A DNA stretch of 64,000 nucleotides from Streptomyces rhizoryzae (GCF_023155275.1 NZ_JALMUV010000020.1:56590-120589); one strand, 5' to 3'. Shown: positions 16,444 through 24,628, counted from the first letter of the stretch. Numbers and translations: made by a program. The notes: generated by a model not told the origin, from the sequence alone.

Positions 16444-17466
16444 ATGGACTCGTCCCTCCCTGCGACCGAGGCGGGCGGAGCCGTGGCTCCACCGCCCCCC
16501 GTCCCCGCGGCGCGCTCCAGCGACGCACCCCCTCCGGCACCCGCCCCCCGCCTCGACTGGCGGATACGCTTCGCGCTGCTGGCGCTGGTGTGGGGGCTGA
16601 GCTTCCTCTTCGTCAAGGTCAGCGGCGCGGCGTACGCACCGCTCCAGGTGGCCCTGGGGCGGGTCGTCTTCGGCGCGCTCACGCTGCTCGCGGTGCTCGC
16701 GGTCAAGCGCGAGGCGCTGCCCAGGGACCCGCGGTTGTGGCTGCACCTGGCGGTGGCCGCGTTCCTGCTCAACGCGCTGCCGTTCACGCTCTTCGCCTAC
16801 TCCGAGGAGCGCATCACCTCCGCGCTGGCGGGCATCTGCAACGCCACCACCCCGCTGTTCACCCTGCTCGTCGCGGTCAGCGCACTGCCCGGAGAGCGGC
16901 CGAACCGGAACCGGCTGGCCGGTATGGCCCTGGGATTCCTCGGCGTCCTGGTGGTGTTCGGGATCTGGAACGGCGCGAACGTCGGCGACCCCGTGGGAGC
17001 CGGGATGGCCCTGGGCGCCGCGCTGAGCATGGGCGCCGGCTGGGTCTACGTCCGCCGCTTCCTGACCGACTCCGGCCACTCCAGCGTGGCGCTCTCCGCC
17101 GCCCAGGTCACCGCCGGAGCCGTCGAACTCGCCGTCGTCACGCCCTTCCTGACGTCGGCCCCCACGCACTTCCCGCTGGTCCCGACGCTGTCCCTGATCG
17201 TGCTCGGCGCGCTGGGGACCGGTGTGGCCTTCCTCATCCAGTACGGGCTGGTCCGCGACGCGGGCGCCACGGTGGCGTCCATGGTCACCTACCTCGTGCC
17301 CGTCGTCTCCACCGCCGCCGGGGCGGCGGTCCTCGGCGAGGTGCTGAAGTGGCACCAGCCGGTGGGAGCGCTCGTCATCCTGGCCGGCGCGGCACTGTCG
17401 CAGCGGCCGGCGCCGTCCGCCGCCGCCAAGCGTGCGGCCCGCGGCGCCGAACTGCCCGATAAATGA
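16444..17466 (+). CDS. EamA/DMT family transporter
   Basis: A 340-residue membrane protein of the drug/metabolite transporter superfamily. After a Pro/Ala-rich cytoplasmic start of ~35 residues there are ten predicted helices, arranged as two EamA repeats (FALLALVWGLSFLFVKVSGA in the first, GAALSMGAGWVYVRRF in the second). Such proteins export amino acids, nucleobases or drugs. It is divergently paired with the LysR gene. It lies just outside the biosynthetic region and is cut off from it by a hairpin, so a role in product export is possible but not shown. Confidence 0.9.
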   Translation: MDSSLPATEAGGAVAPPPPVPAARSSDAPPPAPAPRLDWRIRFALLALVWGLSFLFVKVSGAAYAPLQVALGRVVFGALTLLAVLAVKREALPRDPRLWLHLAVAAFLLNALPFTLFAYSEERITSALAGICNATTPLFTLLVAVSALPGERPNRNRLAGMALGFLGVLVVFGIWNGANVGDPVGAGMALGAALSMGAGWVYVRRFLTDSGHSSVALSAAQVTAGAVELAVVTPFLTSAPTHFPLVPTLSLIVLGALGTGVAFLIQYGLVRDAGATVASMVTYLVPVVSTAAGAAVLGEVLKWHQPVGALVILAGAALSQRPAPSAAAKRAARGAELPDK

Positions 17467-17500
17467 CCCTTTTTGAAGGTTTTACAGGCACCTGACCGTC

Positions 17501-17541
17501 GGCCGCCTCCGGTGAACACCGTCGTTCCACCGGTGGCGGCC
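17501..17541 (+). terminator. Terminator after the EamA gene
   Basis: A 14-bp stem with one internal mismatch (GGCCGCCTCCGGTG pairing with CACCGGTGGCGGCC at 17528-17541) and a 13-base loop, about 35 bp beyond the stop. Confidence 0.65.
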
Positions 17542-17744
17542 GCCGCCGGCCGGTGCCTTCCGCCGTGTCCGCGGCGCCGGTGCCCGGCTGTCACCTGCCT
17601 TCTCCCCTTCCGCCCCACGGCGTTCGCCGACCGGTAACACAACGGAAACTCCTCGGAATTCCCCGCGGAATGTTTTTGTCGTTCCGTTGATGCGCCGACC
17701 CGTCCGCACCTGCCGCGGTGAGATCTTCCCCACGTCGCAGGCAA

Positions 17745-17774
17745 TTGACGTCCGGGCTTCGTTGAATCTAGCTT
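17745..17774 (+). promoter_or_regulatory. Promoter of biosynthetic block I
   Basis: TTGACG (17745-17750), 18 bases, TAGCTT (17769-17774), a good match to a HrdB-type housekeeping promoter. It would give a ~120-base leader before the ACP start. The leader contains a small hairpin, GCGCAC-N7-GTGCGC, at 17820-17838. The rest of 17467-17900 shows no gene. Confidence 0.55.
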
Positions 17775-17900
17775 GGAAATGCCTTCGGGGAATCCCGAAC
17801 AAGCGAATCGGTGTTACCGGCGCACTTTTTACGTGCGCATTCTTCCATCGTCATTCCACTTCCCGAATTTCCGTTTCGGGGGAACCGGAAAGGGTTTCTC

Positions 17901-18164
17901 ATGGCTATCGCCGAAACCATCAAGAACATTCTCGTCTCGCATGTCTACGTCGAGGTCCCCACCGACCAGATGGGCGAGCACGACAGCCTGCGGGACGTGC
18001 TGGGGGTGGACTCGCTGGGCTTCGTCGAGCTCCGGGTGCAGGCGGAGGAGGCGTTCGACATCACCATCTCGGACGAGGACTTCACCCCCGAGCACTTCGC
18101 CACCATCGCGTCCCTGACCGCGCTCGTCGAGCGCCGGCAGCAGGTCGCGGCAGCCGCCGTCTGA
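17901..18164 (+). CDS. Acyl carrier protein (block I)
   Basis: An 87-residue ACP. The phosphopantetheine attachment serine is S38 in LGVDSLGFVEL, preceded by a typical acidic helix I (MGEHDSLRDV) and followed by the helix III region (DITISDEDFTPEHFATI). GGAAAGGG is a strong ribosome site. It carries growing or activated acyl groups for the neighbouring ketosynthase. It is the first gene after the best promoter match in the region, and therefore probably opens the block I operon (ACP to AfsA-like gene). Confidence 0.95.
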   Translation: MAIAETIKNILVSHVYVEVPTDQMGEHDSLRDVLGVDSLGFVELRVQAEEAFDITISDEDFTPEHFATIASLTALVERRQQVAAAAV

Positions 18165-18269
18165 CCGCACCGCCACACCGCGCGCCGATGCGCGGGCGGT
18201 GACCGGCTGCCGTGTGCCGCCGGGCACCGCCCGCGCCCGCGGCGCTCCACTCCAGGGGGAAAACGGGGA

Positions 18270-19430
18270 ATGGACAACTTCATCGAATCGGCTCCACGGG
18301 GCCATTGCGTCGTCACCGGAATGGGCTGGGTCACCCCGCTGGGCAACTCCGTGCCCGAAGTCTGGCACGCTCTGCTCAAAGGTGAATCCGGAGTACGGGA
18401 GACGCCCTCCGAGATACCGGTCCGCAGCGCACTTGCGGCCGTCGTGCCGGATGTCCCGCTCACCGAAAGCCCGCACCGGCGCCAGCTCGACATCACGATT
18501 TCCGCAGTGAATTCCGCGCTCGCCGACGCCGGAATTTCTCTCGACGCCGACGGCGTGGAACTCATTCTCGGCACCAGTTATGCGGGAAACCTCGACGACC
18601 CGGACGTCCCCTCGCTCTCCGCATGGGCCGGCCAGGCCGCGGACCGCCTCGGGTTCCCCGGCCGCCCGCTGTGCGTCACCACCGCCTGCTCCGCCGGCTC
18701 CGACGCCGTCCTCATGGGCGCCGAACTCATCCGCTCCGGCCGCCGCGAGGTGTGCGTCTGCGTCGGTGCCGACGTCGTCACCCCCGCCAAACGGCTCGGC
18801 CACTCCCTGCTCGGCACCATGACCGACGAAGCGCTCCGCAGCTTCGACGCCCGCCACAACGGCATGGTGCTCGGCGAGGGCGCCGGTGTCCTGATCCTCG
18901 AATCCGCCGACCACGCCCGGCGCCGCTCGGCACCCGTACGGGCCGTACTGCGCGGCGCCGGCTCCGCCAACGACGCGGCCGGCATGACCGCCCCCGACCC
19001 CAGCGGGACCAGCGTCGTCCTGGCCGTCGAACGCTCCCTGGCCGGCAGCGGACTGACCGCCGTCGACATCGCGGTGGTCAGCGCGCACGGCACCGGCACC
19101 CCGGTCAACGACGCCGTCGAGGCCACCAGCCTGCGGAAACTCTTCGACTCCGGCGAGCGCGGCCCGATCGTCTTCGGCACCAAGGGCGCGCTGGGCCACA
19201 GCCTCGGCGCCTGCGGCACCATCGAGGCGATCACCGTGATCAAGGCACTGGAGGACGGCCTCGTCCCGCCCGTCCAGGGCCTGGACACGCCGATGGCCGA
19301 CTTCCCGCTCCCGCTGCCGGCCGGCGGCCCCGGCCCGGTCGCCGGCACCGCGGGCCTCAGCCTGACCCTCGGCTTCGGCGGCTTCAACACCGCACTCCTC
19401 TTCTCACGCCCCGGGAGCGGCCATGAGTGA
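18270..19430 (+). CDS. Beta-ketoacyl synthase (FabF/KS type), complete active site
   Basis: A 386-residue condensing enzyme. The Cys-His-His triad is complete: C140 in CVTTACSAGSD, H273 in VSAHGTGTPVND and H310 in GTKGALGHSLGACG. The chain is ~25 residues shorter than FabF, mainly at the N-terminal half. It should catalyse decarboxylative Claisen condensation on an ACP. Its 3' end overlaps the next gene by 8 bp, and that gene encodes a degenerate partner; together they resemble the KS/chain-length-factor pairing of type II systems. The product chain length cannot be predicted. Confidence 0.92.
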   Translation: MDNFIESAPRGHCVVTGMGWVTPLGNSVPEVWHALLKGESGVRETPSEIPVRSALAAVVPDVPLTESPHRRQLDITISAVNSALADAGISLDADGVELILGTSYAGNLDDPDVPSLSAWAGQAADRLGFPGRPLCVTTACSAGSDAVLMGAELIRSGRREVCVCVGADVVTPAKRLGHSLLGTMTDEALRSFDARHNGMVLGEGAGVLILESADHARRRSAPVRAVLRGAGSANDAAGMTAPDPSGTSVVLAVERSLAGSGLTAVDIAVVSAHGTGTPVNDAVEATSLRKLFDSGERGPIVFGTKGALGHSLGACGTIEAITVIKALEDGLVPPVQGLDTPMADFPLPLPAGGPGPVAGTAGLSLTLGFGGFNTALLFSRPGSGHE

Positions 19431-20022
19431 CGACCCCCGCGCAACGGCACCGCGCCACCCCCTCCGCACCACGGGCTACGGCGAAGTCCTCACCACCGAC
19501 CCCCACAGCCACTCGCGCAACGGCTCCTCGCTGTTCGCCGACCCGGTGGCCTGGCTCATGACCGAAGCCGTGGCCCGCGCCGCCGCGGACTGCGACACCG
19601 ACCTGACCGCCGCCGGCGACCACGTCGGCCTGATCGCCATCAGCGACCTCTGCACCATGGACACCATGCGGACGATCGCCAGGGCCACGCCCCGGGGACG
19701 GCTCTCCCCGCTGAAGTTCGCCGGCGCCAACCCCGGTTCGGTCGCCGGACTGCCCTGCATCCGCCACGGCTTCCGCGGCCCGACGCTGGCCCTGGCCATG
19801 CCTCCGGCACCGGCGCTCCCCGCCGCCCTCGCCATGGCGGAGGGCTGGATCGCCCGGGGCAGCGCCCGCCACGTCCTGATCGCCGCCCACCGCCGCGACG
19901 GGGACGCGCACGGCGCCCGCGCCTACGTCCTGGAGTCCGCCCGCACTCCGCAGCCGTCCACGGAGCCCGATCTCTCCCGCCTCGCGGCCCCGGTCCCGGC
20001 ACCGGCCGCCGCGGGCCGCTGA
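19423..20022 (+). CDS. Degenerate half-length ketosynthase-like protein
   Basis: A 199-residue protein alignable only with the N-terminal half of ketosynthases. SPLKFAGANPGSVAGLPCIR and GFRGPTLALAMPPAPALPAAL correspond to the segment around the active-site Cys, but the Cys position is Pro (about residue 128). The C-terminal half with both catalytic His is missing. It cannot condense acyl chains by itself. It overlaps the true ketosynthase gene by 8 bp, so a structural partner role like a chain-length factor is a reasonable guess, although a length this short is unusual. It could also be a decaying gene, yet codon use and frame remain good. Confidence 0.75.
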   Translation: MSDDPRATAPRHPLRTTGYGEVLTTDPHSHSRNGSSLFADPVAWLMTEAVARAAADCDTDLTAAGDHVGLIAISDLCTMDTMRTIARATPRGRLSPLKFAGANPGSVAGLPCIRHGFRGPTLALAMPPAPALPAALAMAEGWIARGSARHVLIAAHRRDGDAHGARAYVLESARTPQPSTEPDLSRLAAPVPAPAAAGR

Positions 20023-20040
20023 CCGAGGAGACCGCCCGCC

Positions 20041-21450
20041 ATGCTGACCCGAACCCCGGCCCCGGCCCTGGGGATCAGCCGCGACGACATCGTCGCCCTG
20101 CTGTCCCGCACCACCGACCTCACCCACCCGGAAGGCGCCGACCCCGGCCCGGCCTTCGACGAGGCGCTCGCCGACCTCCGGCGCCTGGACCTGGCCCCCG
20201 GCACCCCCGTCATCATCGCCCTGTCCAACGGCACCCACCTGCTCCGGCACTACTTCGCCGCGCTGCTGAGCGGCTGCGTCCCGCTGGCCGTGTCCCCCGC
20301 CACCTCCTCCGCCCGGATCACCGCCCTCGCCGAGCACCTCAAGGCCGGGGCCCTGATCGCCGCCCGCATCGACCCCGCCCGCTACGGCGCGGACCGGGTC
20401 CGCCCGGCCGGCACCGAACAGGCCGTCCCGCTCCCCATGGGCGGACCCCAGGGCGCCTACCGGCCCGGCGAGGTGCTGATGCTCACCTCCGGCACCTCCG
20501 GGATGTTCAGCGCCTGCCTGCACCGGCTGGACTCGCTGCTGCGCAACGCCCGCCGGCACAGCACCGCGGTCGGCGTCCGCGCCGACGACCGGCTGCTGAT
20601 CAGCCTGCCGCTGTACTACTCGTACGCGATCGTCGCGCAGGCCATGACCGCCCTGGTCACCGGCGCCCACCTGGTCCTGTCCGGGCCGCCGTTCAACCCG
20701 GCCGCCTACCGGGCCACCATCGAACGGCACCGCGTCACCTCCTCGTCCATCACCCCGACCATCGCGCGCCAGCTGCTGGAACTCGGCACGCCGCTGCCCG
20801 CCCCGCTGCGCTCCCTGGCCGTCGGCGGCGACCGGCTCACCCCCGAGCACGTCGCCGGCCTGCTCGACCTCAACCCGGGCGGCGAGCTGTACGTCACCTA
20901 CGGGCTGACCGAAGCCGGCCCCCGGGTCGCCACCCTCGCCGCGCACCGCGAACCCGCCCACCGCCACGCCTCGGTCGGCCGCCCGCTGGACGACGTCACC
21001 GTCGCGCTGCGCGACACCGGCCCCGACGGCGTGGGCGAACTCGTCGTGACCACCGACACCGCGCTGCTGCGCAAGGTGGGCCCCTCGGCACGCCAGCCGC
21101 TGCTGGCACCGGGCCGGGTCGCCACCGGCGACCTCTTCCGCCGTGACGCGGACGGCTACCTCTACTACCGGGGGCGACTCTCCGACTTCGTGGTGGTCCG
21201 CGGCGAGAAGGTCTCCCTCTACTCCATCCGCCAGGCCGCCCAGACCATCCCCGGCGTCGCCCGCGCGGTCCCCCGGGTCGCCCGGGACGACGACGGCGAG
21301 AACTGCGTCGACCTGGAGATCCACGCCTCGGAACCGGTCCTGGTCACCGACGCGATGGTGCACGACGCCCTGCGCCCCCTGCTGATGCGCAGCGAACGCC
21401 CCCGCCGGATCACGGTCGTCCCCCTCGCGGCGGCCGCCCAGCACAAGTGA
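20041..21450 (+). CDS. AMP-binding (acyl/aryl ligase-like) protein lacking both conserved lysines
   Basis: A 469-residue member of the ANL superfamily. Core motifs are recognisable: LTSGTSGMFSACL (A3), TYGLTEAGPR (A5) and VATGDLFRRDADGYLYYRGR (A7/A8). The usual A3 Lys after the P-loop is absent (GMFSA instead of GxPKG), and the chain ends at VPLAAAAQHK, before the A10 segment that normally holds the catalytic Lys. Adenylate formation may therefore be impaired or altered. It sits between the half-KS and the thioesterase genes and may load the block I ACP. The substrate is unknown. Confidence 0.85.
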   Translation: MLTRTPAPALGISRDDIVALLSRTTDLTHPEGADPGPAFDEALADLRRLDLAPGTPVIIALSNGTHLLRHYFAALLSGCVPLAVSPATSSARITALAEHLKAGALIAARIDPARYGADRVRPAGTEQAVPLPMGGPQGAYRPGEVLMLTSGTSGMFSACLHRLDSLLRNARRHSTAVGVRADDRLLISLPLYYSYAIVAQAMTALVTGAHLVLSGPPFNPAAYRATIERHRVTSSSITPTIARQLLELGTPLPAPLRSLAVGGDRLTPEHVAGLLDLNPGGELYVTYGLTEAGPRVATLAAHREPAHRHASVGRPLDDVTVALRDTGPDGVGELVVTTDTALLRKVGPSARQPLLAPGRVATGDLFRRDADGYLYYRGRLSDFVVVRGEKVSLYSIRQAAQTIPGVARAVPRVARDDDGENCVDLEIHASEPVLVTDAMVHDALRPLLMRSERPRRITVVPLAAAAQHK

Positions 21451-21479
21451 CCCCAGGAACCCCAGAGAGGACCGGCACC

Positions 21480-22205
21480 GTGCCGAACACCCCACGCACC
21501 CAGCTCTTCTGCGTGCCCCACGCCGGCGGCTCGGCCGGCGTGTTCCGCCCCTGGCAGCGCAGCTTCCCCGAGGACATCGAGGTCGTCCCGCTGGAGCCCG
21601 CCGGCCGCGGGGTCCGCCGCGGCGAACCCTTCGCCACCGAACTCACCGACGCAGCCGCCGAGTTGAGCGCCATGATGCTGGACCGGCTCACCGGCGACGA
21701 CTTCGTCCTCCTCGGCCACTGCATGGGCGCCCTCCTCGCCTACGAGATGGTCTGCCACCTCGAACGCCACGGCAGGCAGACCCCGCGGACCCTGATCGTC
21801 TCCGGCCGCAACCCTCCGCACCTCCAGACCGCCTGGGGCAAGCGGGTCGCGGGCCTGCCCGACGACGCACTCTTCGCCGAGCTGTCCGCCGTCGGCGGCG
21901 TCCCCAAGGGCCTGAGCCGCGCCATGGCCCAGGGCTTTTTGGACATCATCCGCAACGACCAGCGCATGGTGCACGCCTACACCCCCGCGCAGCCCGTCCA
22001 CCGCGTCACCACACCGGTCCGCGTCCTGGCCGGCAGCGAGGACGAGATGACCCACGCCGACCAACTGCCCGGCTGGTCCGCCTACACCACCGGACCCGTC
22101 GGGGTCGACTACCTCCCCGGCGGCCACTACTTCCTCTACGACTGGCCGGAGCAGGTCGCCCTGCGCGTGGCCGGCACACCGGCGCCGGGGGTCGCCACCG
22201 CATGA
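21480..22205 (+). CDS. Type II thioesterase with Cys nucleophile
   Basis: A 241-residue GrsT/RifR-like alpha/beta hydrolase. The GTG at 21480 has GAGAGG upstream; another GTG overlapping the previous stop (21447) is possible. The oxyanion region FCVPHAGGSAGVF is typical. The nucleophile elbow reads LLGHCMGALLAYE, so the usual Ser of GHSMG is Cys (C81, codon TGC). LAGSEDEMTHA and PGGHYFLY provide the Asp and His. Family members remove wrong acyl groups from carrier proteins. Cys nucleophiles in thioesterases are rare and can favour transfer to amines or lactone formation over hydrolysis. Confidence 0.9.
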   Translation: MPNTPRTQLFCVPHAGGSAGVFRPWQRSFPEDIEVVPLEPAGRGVRRGEPFATELTDAAAELSAMMLDRLTGDDFVLLGHCMGALLAYEMVCHLERHGRQTPRTLIVSGRNPPHLQTAWGKRVAGLPDDALFAELSAVGGVPKGLSRAMAQGFLDIIRNDQRMVHAYTPAQPVHRVTTPVRVLAGSEDEMTHADQLPGWSAYTTGPVGVDYLPGGHYFLYDWPEQVALRVAGTPAPGVATA

Positions 22206-23239
22206 AGTACCGCTATCTCGGCACCACCGGTATCCGCGTCAGCCAGCTCTGCCTGGGCACCCTGATGTTCGGTTCGTGGGGCGACAACACCGCCGACGAC
22301 TCGATCCGGATCATCGAGCGGGCGATGGCCGCCGGCATCAACTACCTCGACACCGCCGACTCCTACTCGCGCGGCGAGTCCGAGGAGATCGTCGGCAAGG
22401 CCCTGGCCCGCTCCGGCAAGCGGGACCGGATCGTCCTCGCCACCAAGTGCCACGCCCCGATGGGCGTCGACCCCAACTCCCGCGGTAACAGCCGCCGCTG
22501 GATCCACCAGGCGGTGGAGAACAGCCTCCGGCGGCTGGGCACCGACTGGATCGACATCTACCAGATCCACCGCCCCGACCCGCACACCGACATCGACGAG
22601 ACCCTCGGCGCGCTCACCGACCTCGTCCAGGCCGGCAAGATCCGCTACCTGGGCAGCTCGACCTTCCCGGCGCACCAGATCGTCGAGGCCCAGTGGGTCG
22701 CCGAGCGCCGCCACCGCGAGCGCTTCGTCAGCGAGCAGCCGCCCTACTCCCTGCTGGCCCGCGAGATCGAGGCCGACGTCCTGCCGGTGTGCCAGAAGTA
22801 CGGCATGGGCACCGCCACCTGGAGCCCGCTGGCCGGCGGCTGGCTGACCGGCCGCTACCGCAAGGGCCAGGACGTCGCCCCCACCCGGCGGGCCGGCCGC
22901 TGGGGCAAGCGGTACGACATGTCGCTGGAGGCCAATCAGCGCAAGCTGGACGCCGTCGAGCAACTCGCGCGGCTCGCCGAGGAAGCCGGGCTCACCCTGA
23001 TCGAACTGGCCCTGGCCTTCGTGACCGAGCACCCGGCCGTCACCTCCGCGATCATCGGCCCGCGCACCCTGGAGCATCTGGAGAGCCAGCTGCGCGGTGC
23101 GGACGTCCGGCTCGGCCAGGACGTCCTGGACCGGATCGACGAGATCGTCCCGCCCGGCCGGACCCTCAACAGGGAGGACGGCGGCTGGACACCCCCGGAG
23201 CTCACCGACCCCGCCCTGCGCCGCCGGAGCGCACGATGA
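22202..23239 (+). CDS. Aldo/keto reductase
   Basis: A 345-residue NADPH-dependent (beta/alpha)8 oxidoreductase. The catalytic tetrad is visible: D in NYLDTADSYSRGES, the following Tyr, K in LATKCHAPMG and H in IYQIHRPD. It overlaps the thioesterase by ATGA and the AfsA-like gene by ATGA, so these three are translated together. It resembles the voltage-gated-channel beta-subunit-like (YghZ/Tas) group. In this operon it may reduce a keto group on the acyl chain made by the ketosynthase, or the keto group of a butyrolactone-like product. Confidence 0.92.
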   Translation: MKYRYLGTTGIRVSQLCLGTLMFGSWGDNTADDSIRIIERAMAAGINYLDTADSYSRGESEEIVGKALARSGKRDRIVLATKCHAPMGVDPNSRGNSRRWIHQAVENSLRRLGTDWIDIYQIHRPDPHTDIDETLGALTDLVQAGKIRYLGSSTFPAHQIVEAQWVAERRHRERFVSEQPPYSLLAREIEADVLPVCQKYGMGTATWSPLAGGWLTGRYRKGQDVAPTRRAGRWGKRYDMSLEANQRKLDAVEQLARLAEEAGLTLIELALAFVTEHPAVTSAIIGPRTLEHLESQLRGADVRLGQDVLDRIDEIVPPGRTLNREDGGWTPPELTDPALRRRSAR

Positions 23240-24069
23240 CCGCCCCCAATTCCCAGCCGACCCGGCCGAACCAGCGGACGCGGCAGGCACACCGGGCGCC
23301 GGCCGACCTCCAGGACCCGGCCGCCGGATTCTCCCTGCACGGCTGGGAACGGCTGGGCGAGCACCACTTCGAGGTCCGGGGCGCCTACCGGCACGGCGCC
23401 CAGCCGCTGGCCGTCGTGCACGCCGTCCGGCAGAGTGCGCTGCTGCTGGCCCACGAGGCGTACGGTGTGCCGCGCGGGCACCACTGCGTCTTCCGGTCGC
23501 TCACCTGCACCACACCGGCCGGAGCGGACGCCCGGCCCGCGGCCGGGACGGAGGTGGCGCTGCGGCTGTCCTGCCCGGACCCGGACCTGCGGCGGGGGCA
23601 GCTGGTCGGTGCGCGGTTCCGCGGGGAGGCGGTGGACGGCGGGCCGGCGTTCGGCCGGGCCGAGGTCGACTTCGCCTTCCTGTCCCCGGCGGTGTACCGC
23701 TTCGTCCGCGGCTCCGGCGAGGAGGCGGCGGACGAGGGGGGCGAAGCGGACGCCGGGGGCTTCGAACTGCGGCCCACCGTCGAGCAGTTGACCTTCCGCG
23801 GGGCCGCCGTCGACCACATCCCCGGCATGGTGCTCGCGCAGGCTGCGCTCGACGCGGCCACCGGGGAGGCGGCCACCGGCGGGCGCCCGGTCGGCCTGAC
23901 CGCGGTCTTCACCGGCTACACCGCGCCGGACGCACCGTGCCGGTTCCACACCCGCCCGGCGGCCGCGCCGGCGGCGGACGCCCGGTACGGAGCGCCGCGG
24001 GGCGCCACCGAGGTGTGGGCCGTCCAGTCCGGCCGGCGGGTCTTCGAAGGCACCGTCCACACCGCGTAG
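23236..24069 (+). CDS. AfsA-like hot-dog protein (gamma-butyrolactone synthase family)
   Basis: A 277-residue protein with two AfsA-type hot-dog repeats: VHAVRQSALLLAHEAYGVPRG (about residues 58-78) and DHIPGMVLAQAALDA (about 194-208). AfsA condenses a beta-ketoacyl-ACP with dihydroxyacetone phosphate in autoregulator synthesis. Here it lies at the end of an operon that also encodes an ACP, a ketosynthase and a reductase, i.e. the means to make its own beta-ketoacyl-ACP. It may therefore make a butyrolactone- or butenolide-like signal, or build part of the final product. There is no autoregulator receptor gene in view. A strong terminator follows. Confidence 0.85.
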   Translation: MTAPNSQPTRPNQRTRQAHRAPADLQDPAAGFSLHGWERLGEHHFEVRGAYRHGAQPLAVVHAVRQSALLLAHEAYGVPRGHHCVFRSLTCTTPAGADARPAAGTEVALRLSCPDPDLRRGQLVGARFRGEAVDGGPAFGRAEVDFAFLSPAVYRFVRGSGEEAADEGGEADAGGFELRPTVEQLTFRGAAVDHIPGMVLAQAALDAATGEAATGGRPVGLTAVFTGYTAPDAPCRFHTRPAAAPAADARYGAPRGATEVWAVQSGRRVFEGTVHTA

Positions 24070-24104
24070 GTCGCGCCGCCGACGGCGCGCGTCATCGGCT
24101 CCCA

Positions 24105-24144
24105 GGCCCTGGGAGGCCCGGTAACCACCGGGTCTCCCAGGGCC
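24105..24144 (+). terminator. Terminator of block I
   Basis: A long stem, GGCCCTGGGAG-x-CCCGGT pairing with ACCGGG-x-CTCCCAGGGCC, with a 4-base loop, followed by TTT. It lies 36 bp after the AfsA-like stop and separates block I from block II. Confidence 0.88.
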
Positions 24145-24318
24145 TTTGCGCTGGGCGCGCGGGGGCCGGCCGGCGGGTCGGGTGGCACGGACCGCGGCCG
24201 ACTGCCGGTACGGTGGTGATCAGTTGCCCCCGCCGGGCGGCCGGCGGCAGCGGGCCGCGGCCGCACCCCAGGGCGGGAAATGCCGCTTATAGGCGATTTA
24301 TTGCCGTACTTCCCTCGC

Positions 24319-24345
24319 GCATCAAGCTGCCATGCAGCTTGATGC
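24319..24345. promoter_or_regulatory. 27-bp palindrome upstream of block II
   Basis: A perfect 12-bp inverted repeat (GCATCAAGCTGC with its complement) around three bases. A near-identical copy lies upstream of block III at 32677-32703. It is the strongest candidate operator for the cluster regulator. Confidence 0.8.
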
Positions 24346-24376
24346 TTCCCGCCACTGAACCCGCGGGTTCCGAATT

Positions 24377-24391
24377 CTGGCAGCCTGAAGC
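24377..24391 (+). promoter_or_regulatory. Repeated half-site downstream of the block II palindrome
   Basis: CTGGCAGCCTGAAGC resembles the right arm of the palindrome (GCAGCTTGATGC) and lies 31 bp after it. Block III has the matching CTGGCAACCTGATGC 32 bp after its own palindrome. The conserved spacing suggests a second binding site in phase with the first, or a promoter element. Confidence 0.6.
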
Positions 24392-24475
24392 AGGTCAGTT
24401 CCGCACCGCCGAATACCAGGGAGCGGACGACCGGCATGACGAAAAAGGCCAGAAGAGAAAGTGTTTGGGGGGCGG

Positions 24476-24628
24476 GTGAACCACCTGAGCAAGGCCCCGG
24501 GAAACGGCCGGGCAGCGCAATTGGGCCGGGGTGACACGGGCTGGGGCCGCATGGTCGTCAACGCGGAGCGGGTGGCGGGCTGGAGGTGCCAGGCCGTGAC
24601 CGGAACCAACGACACCGGCTGGGGCTGA
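24476..24628 (+). CDS. Possible 50-residue peptide with repeated DTGWG motif
   Basis: A GTG-started frame in the block II leader region encodes 50 residues. RGDTGWGRMVVNAE sits in the middle and the chain ends TGTNDTGWG, so a five-residue motif occurs twice, the second time at the very C-terminus. The DNA repeats are GACACGGGCTGGGGC and GACACCGGCTGGGGC (14 of 15 identical, 78 bp apart). There is one Cys and four Trp. A different frame with a better ribosome site starts at ATG 24436 but ends at 24534, and it shares no such pattern. The peptide could be a precursor or regulatory leader, or chance. I do not recognise it. Confidence 0.3.
   Translation: MNHLSKAPGNGRAAQLGRGDTGWGRMVVNAERVAGWRCQAVTGTNDTGWG

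Noticed and set aside
24377..24391. CTGGCAGCCTGAAGC looked like a sigma-54 -24/-12 promoter
   Set aside because: Streptomyces lack sigma-54, the -12 GC spacing is poor, and the element is better explained as a repeated half-site of the nearby palindrome.
24436..24534. A 32-codon frame from ATG 24436 with a fair ribosome site
   Set aside because: Its translation (Lys/Arg/Gly/Pro-rich) has no pattern and it ends before the repeated DTGWG motif; possible as an untranslated-leader accident.
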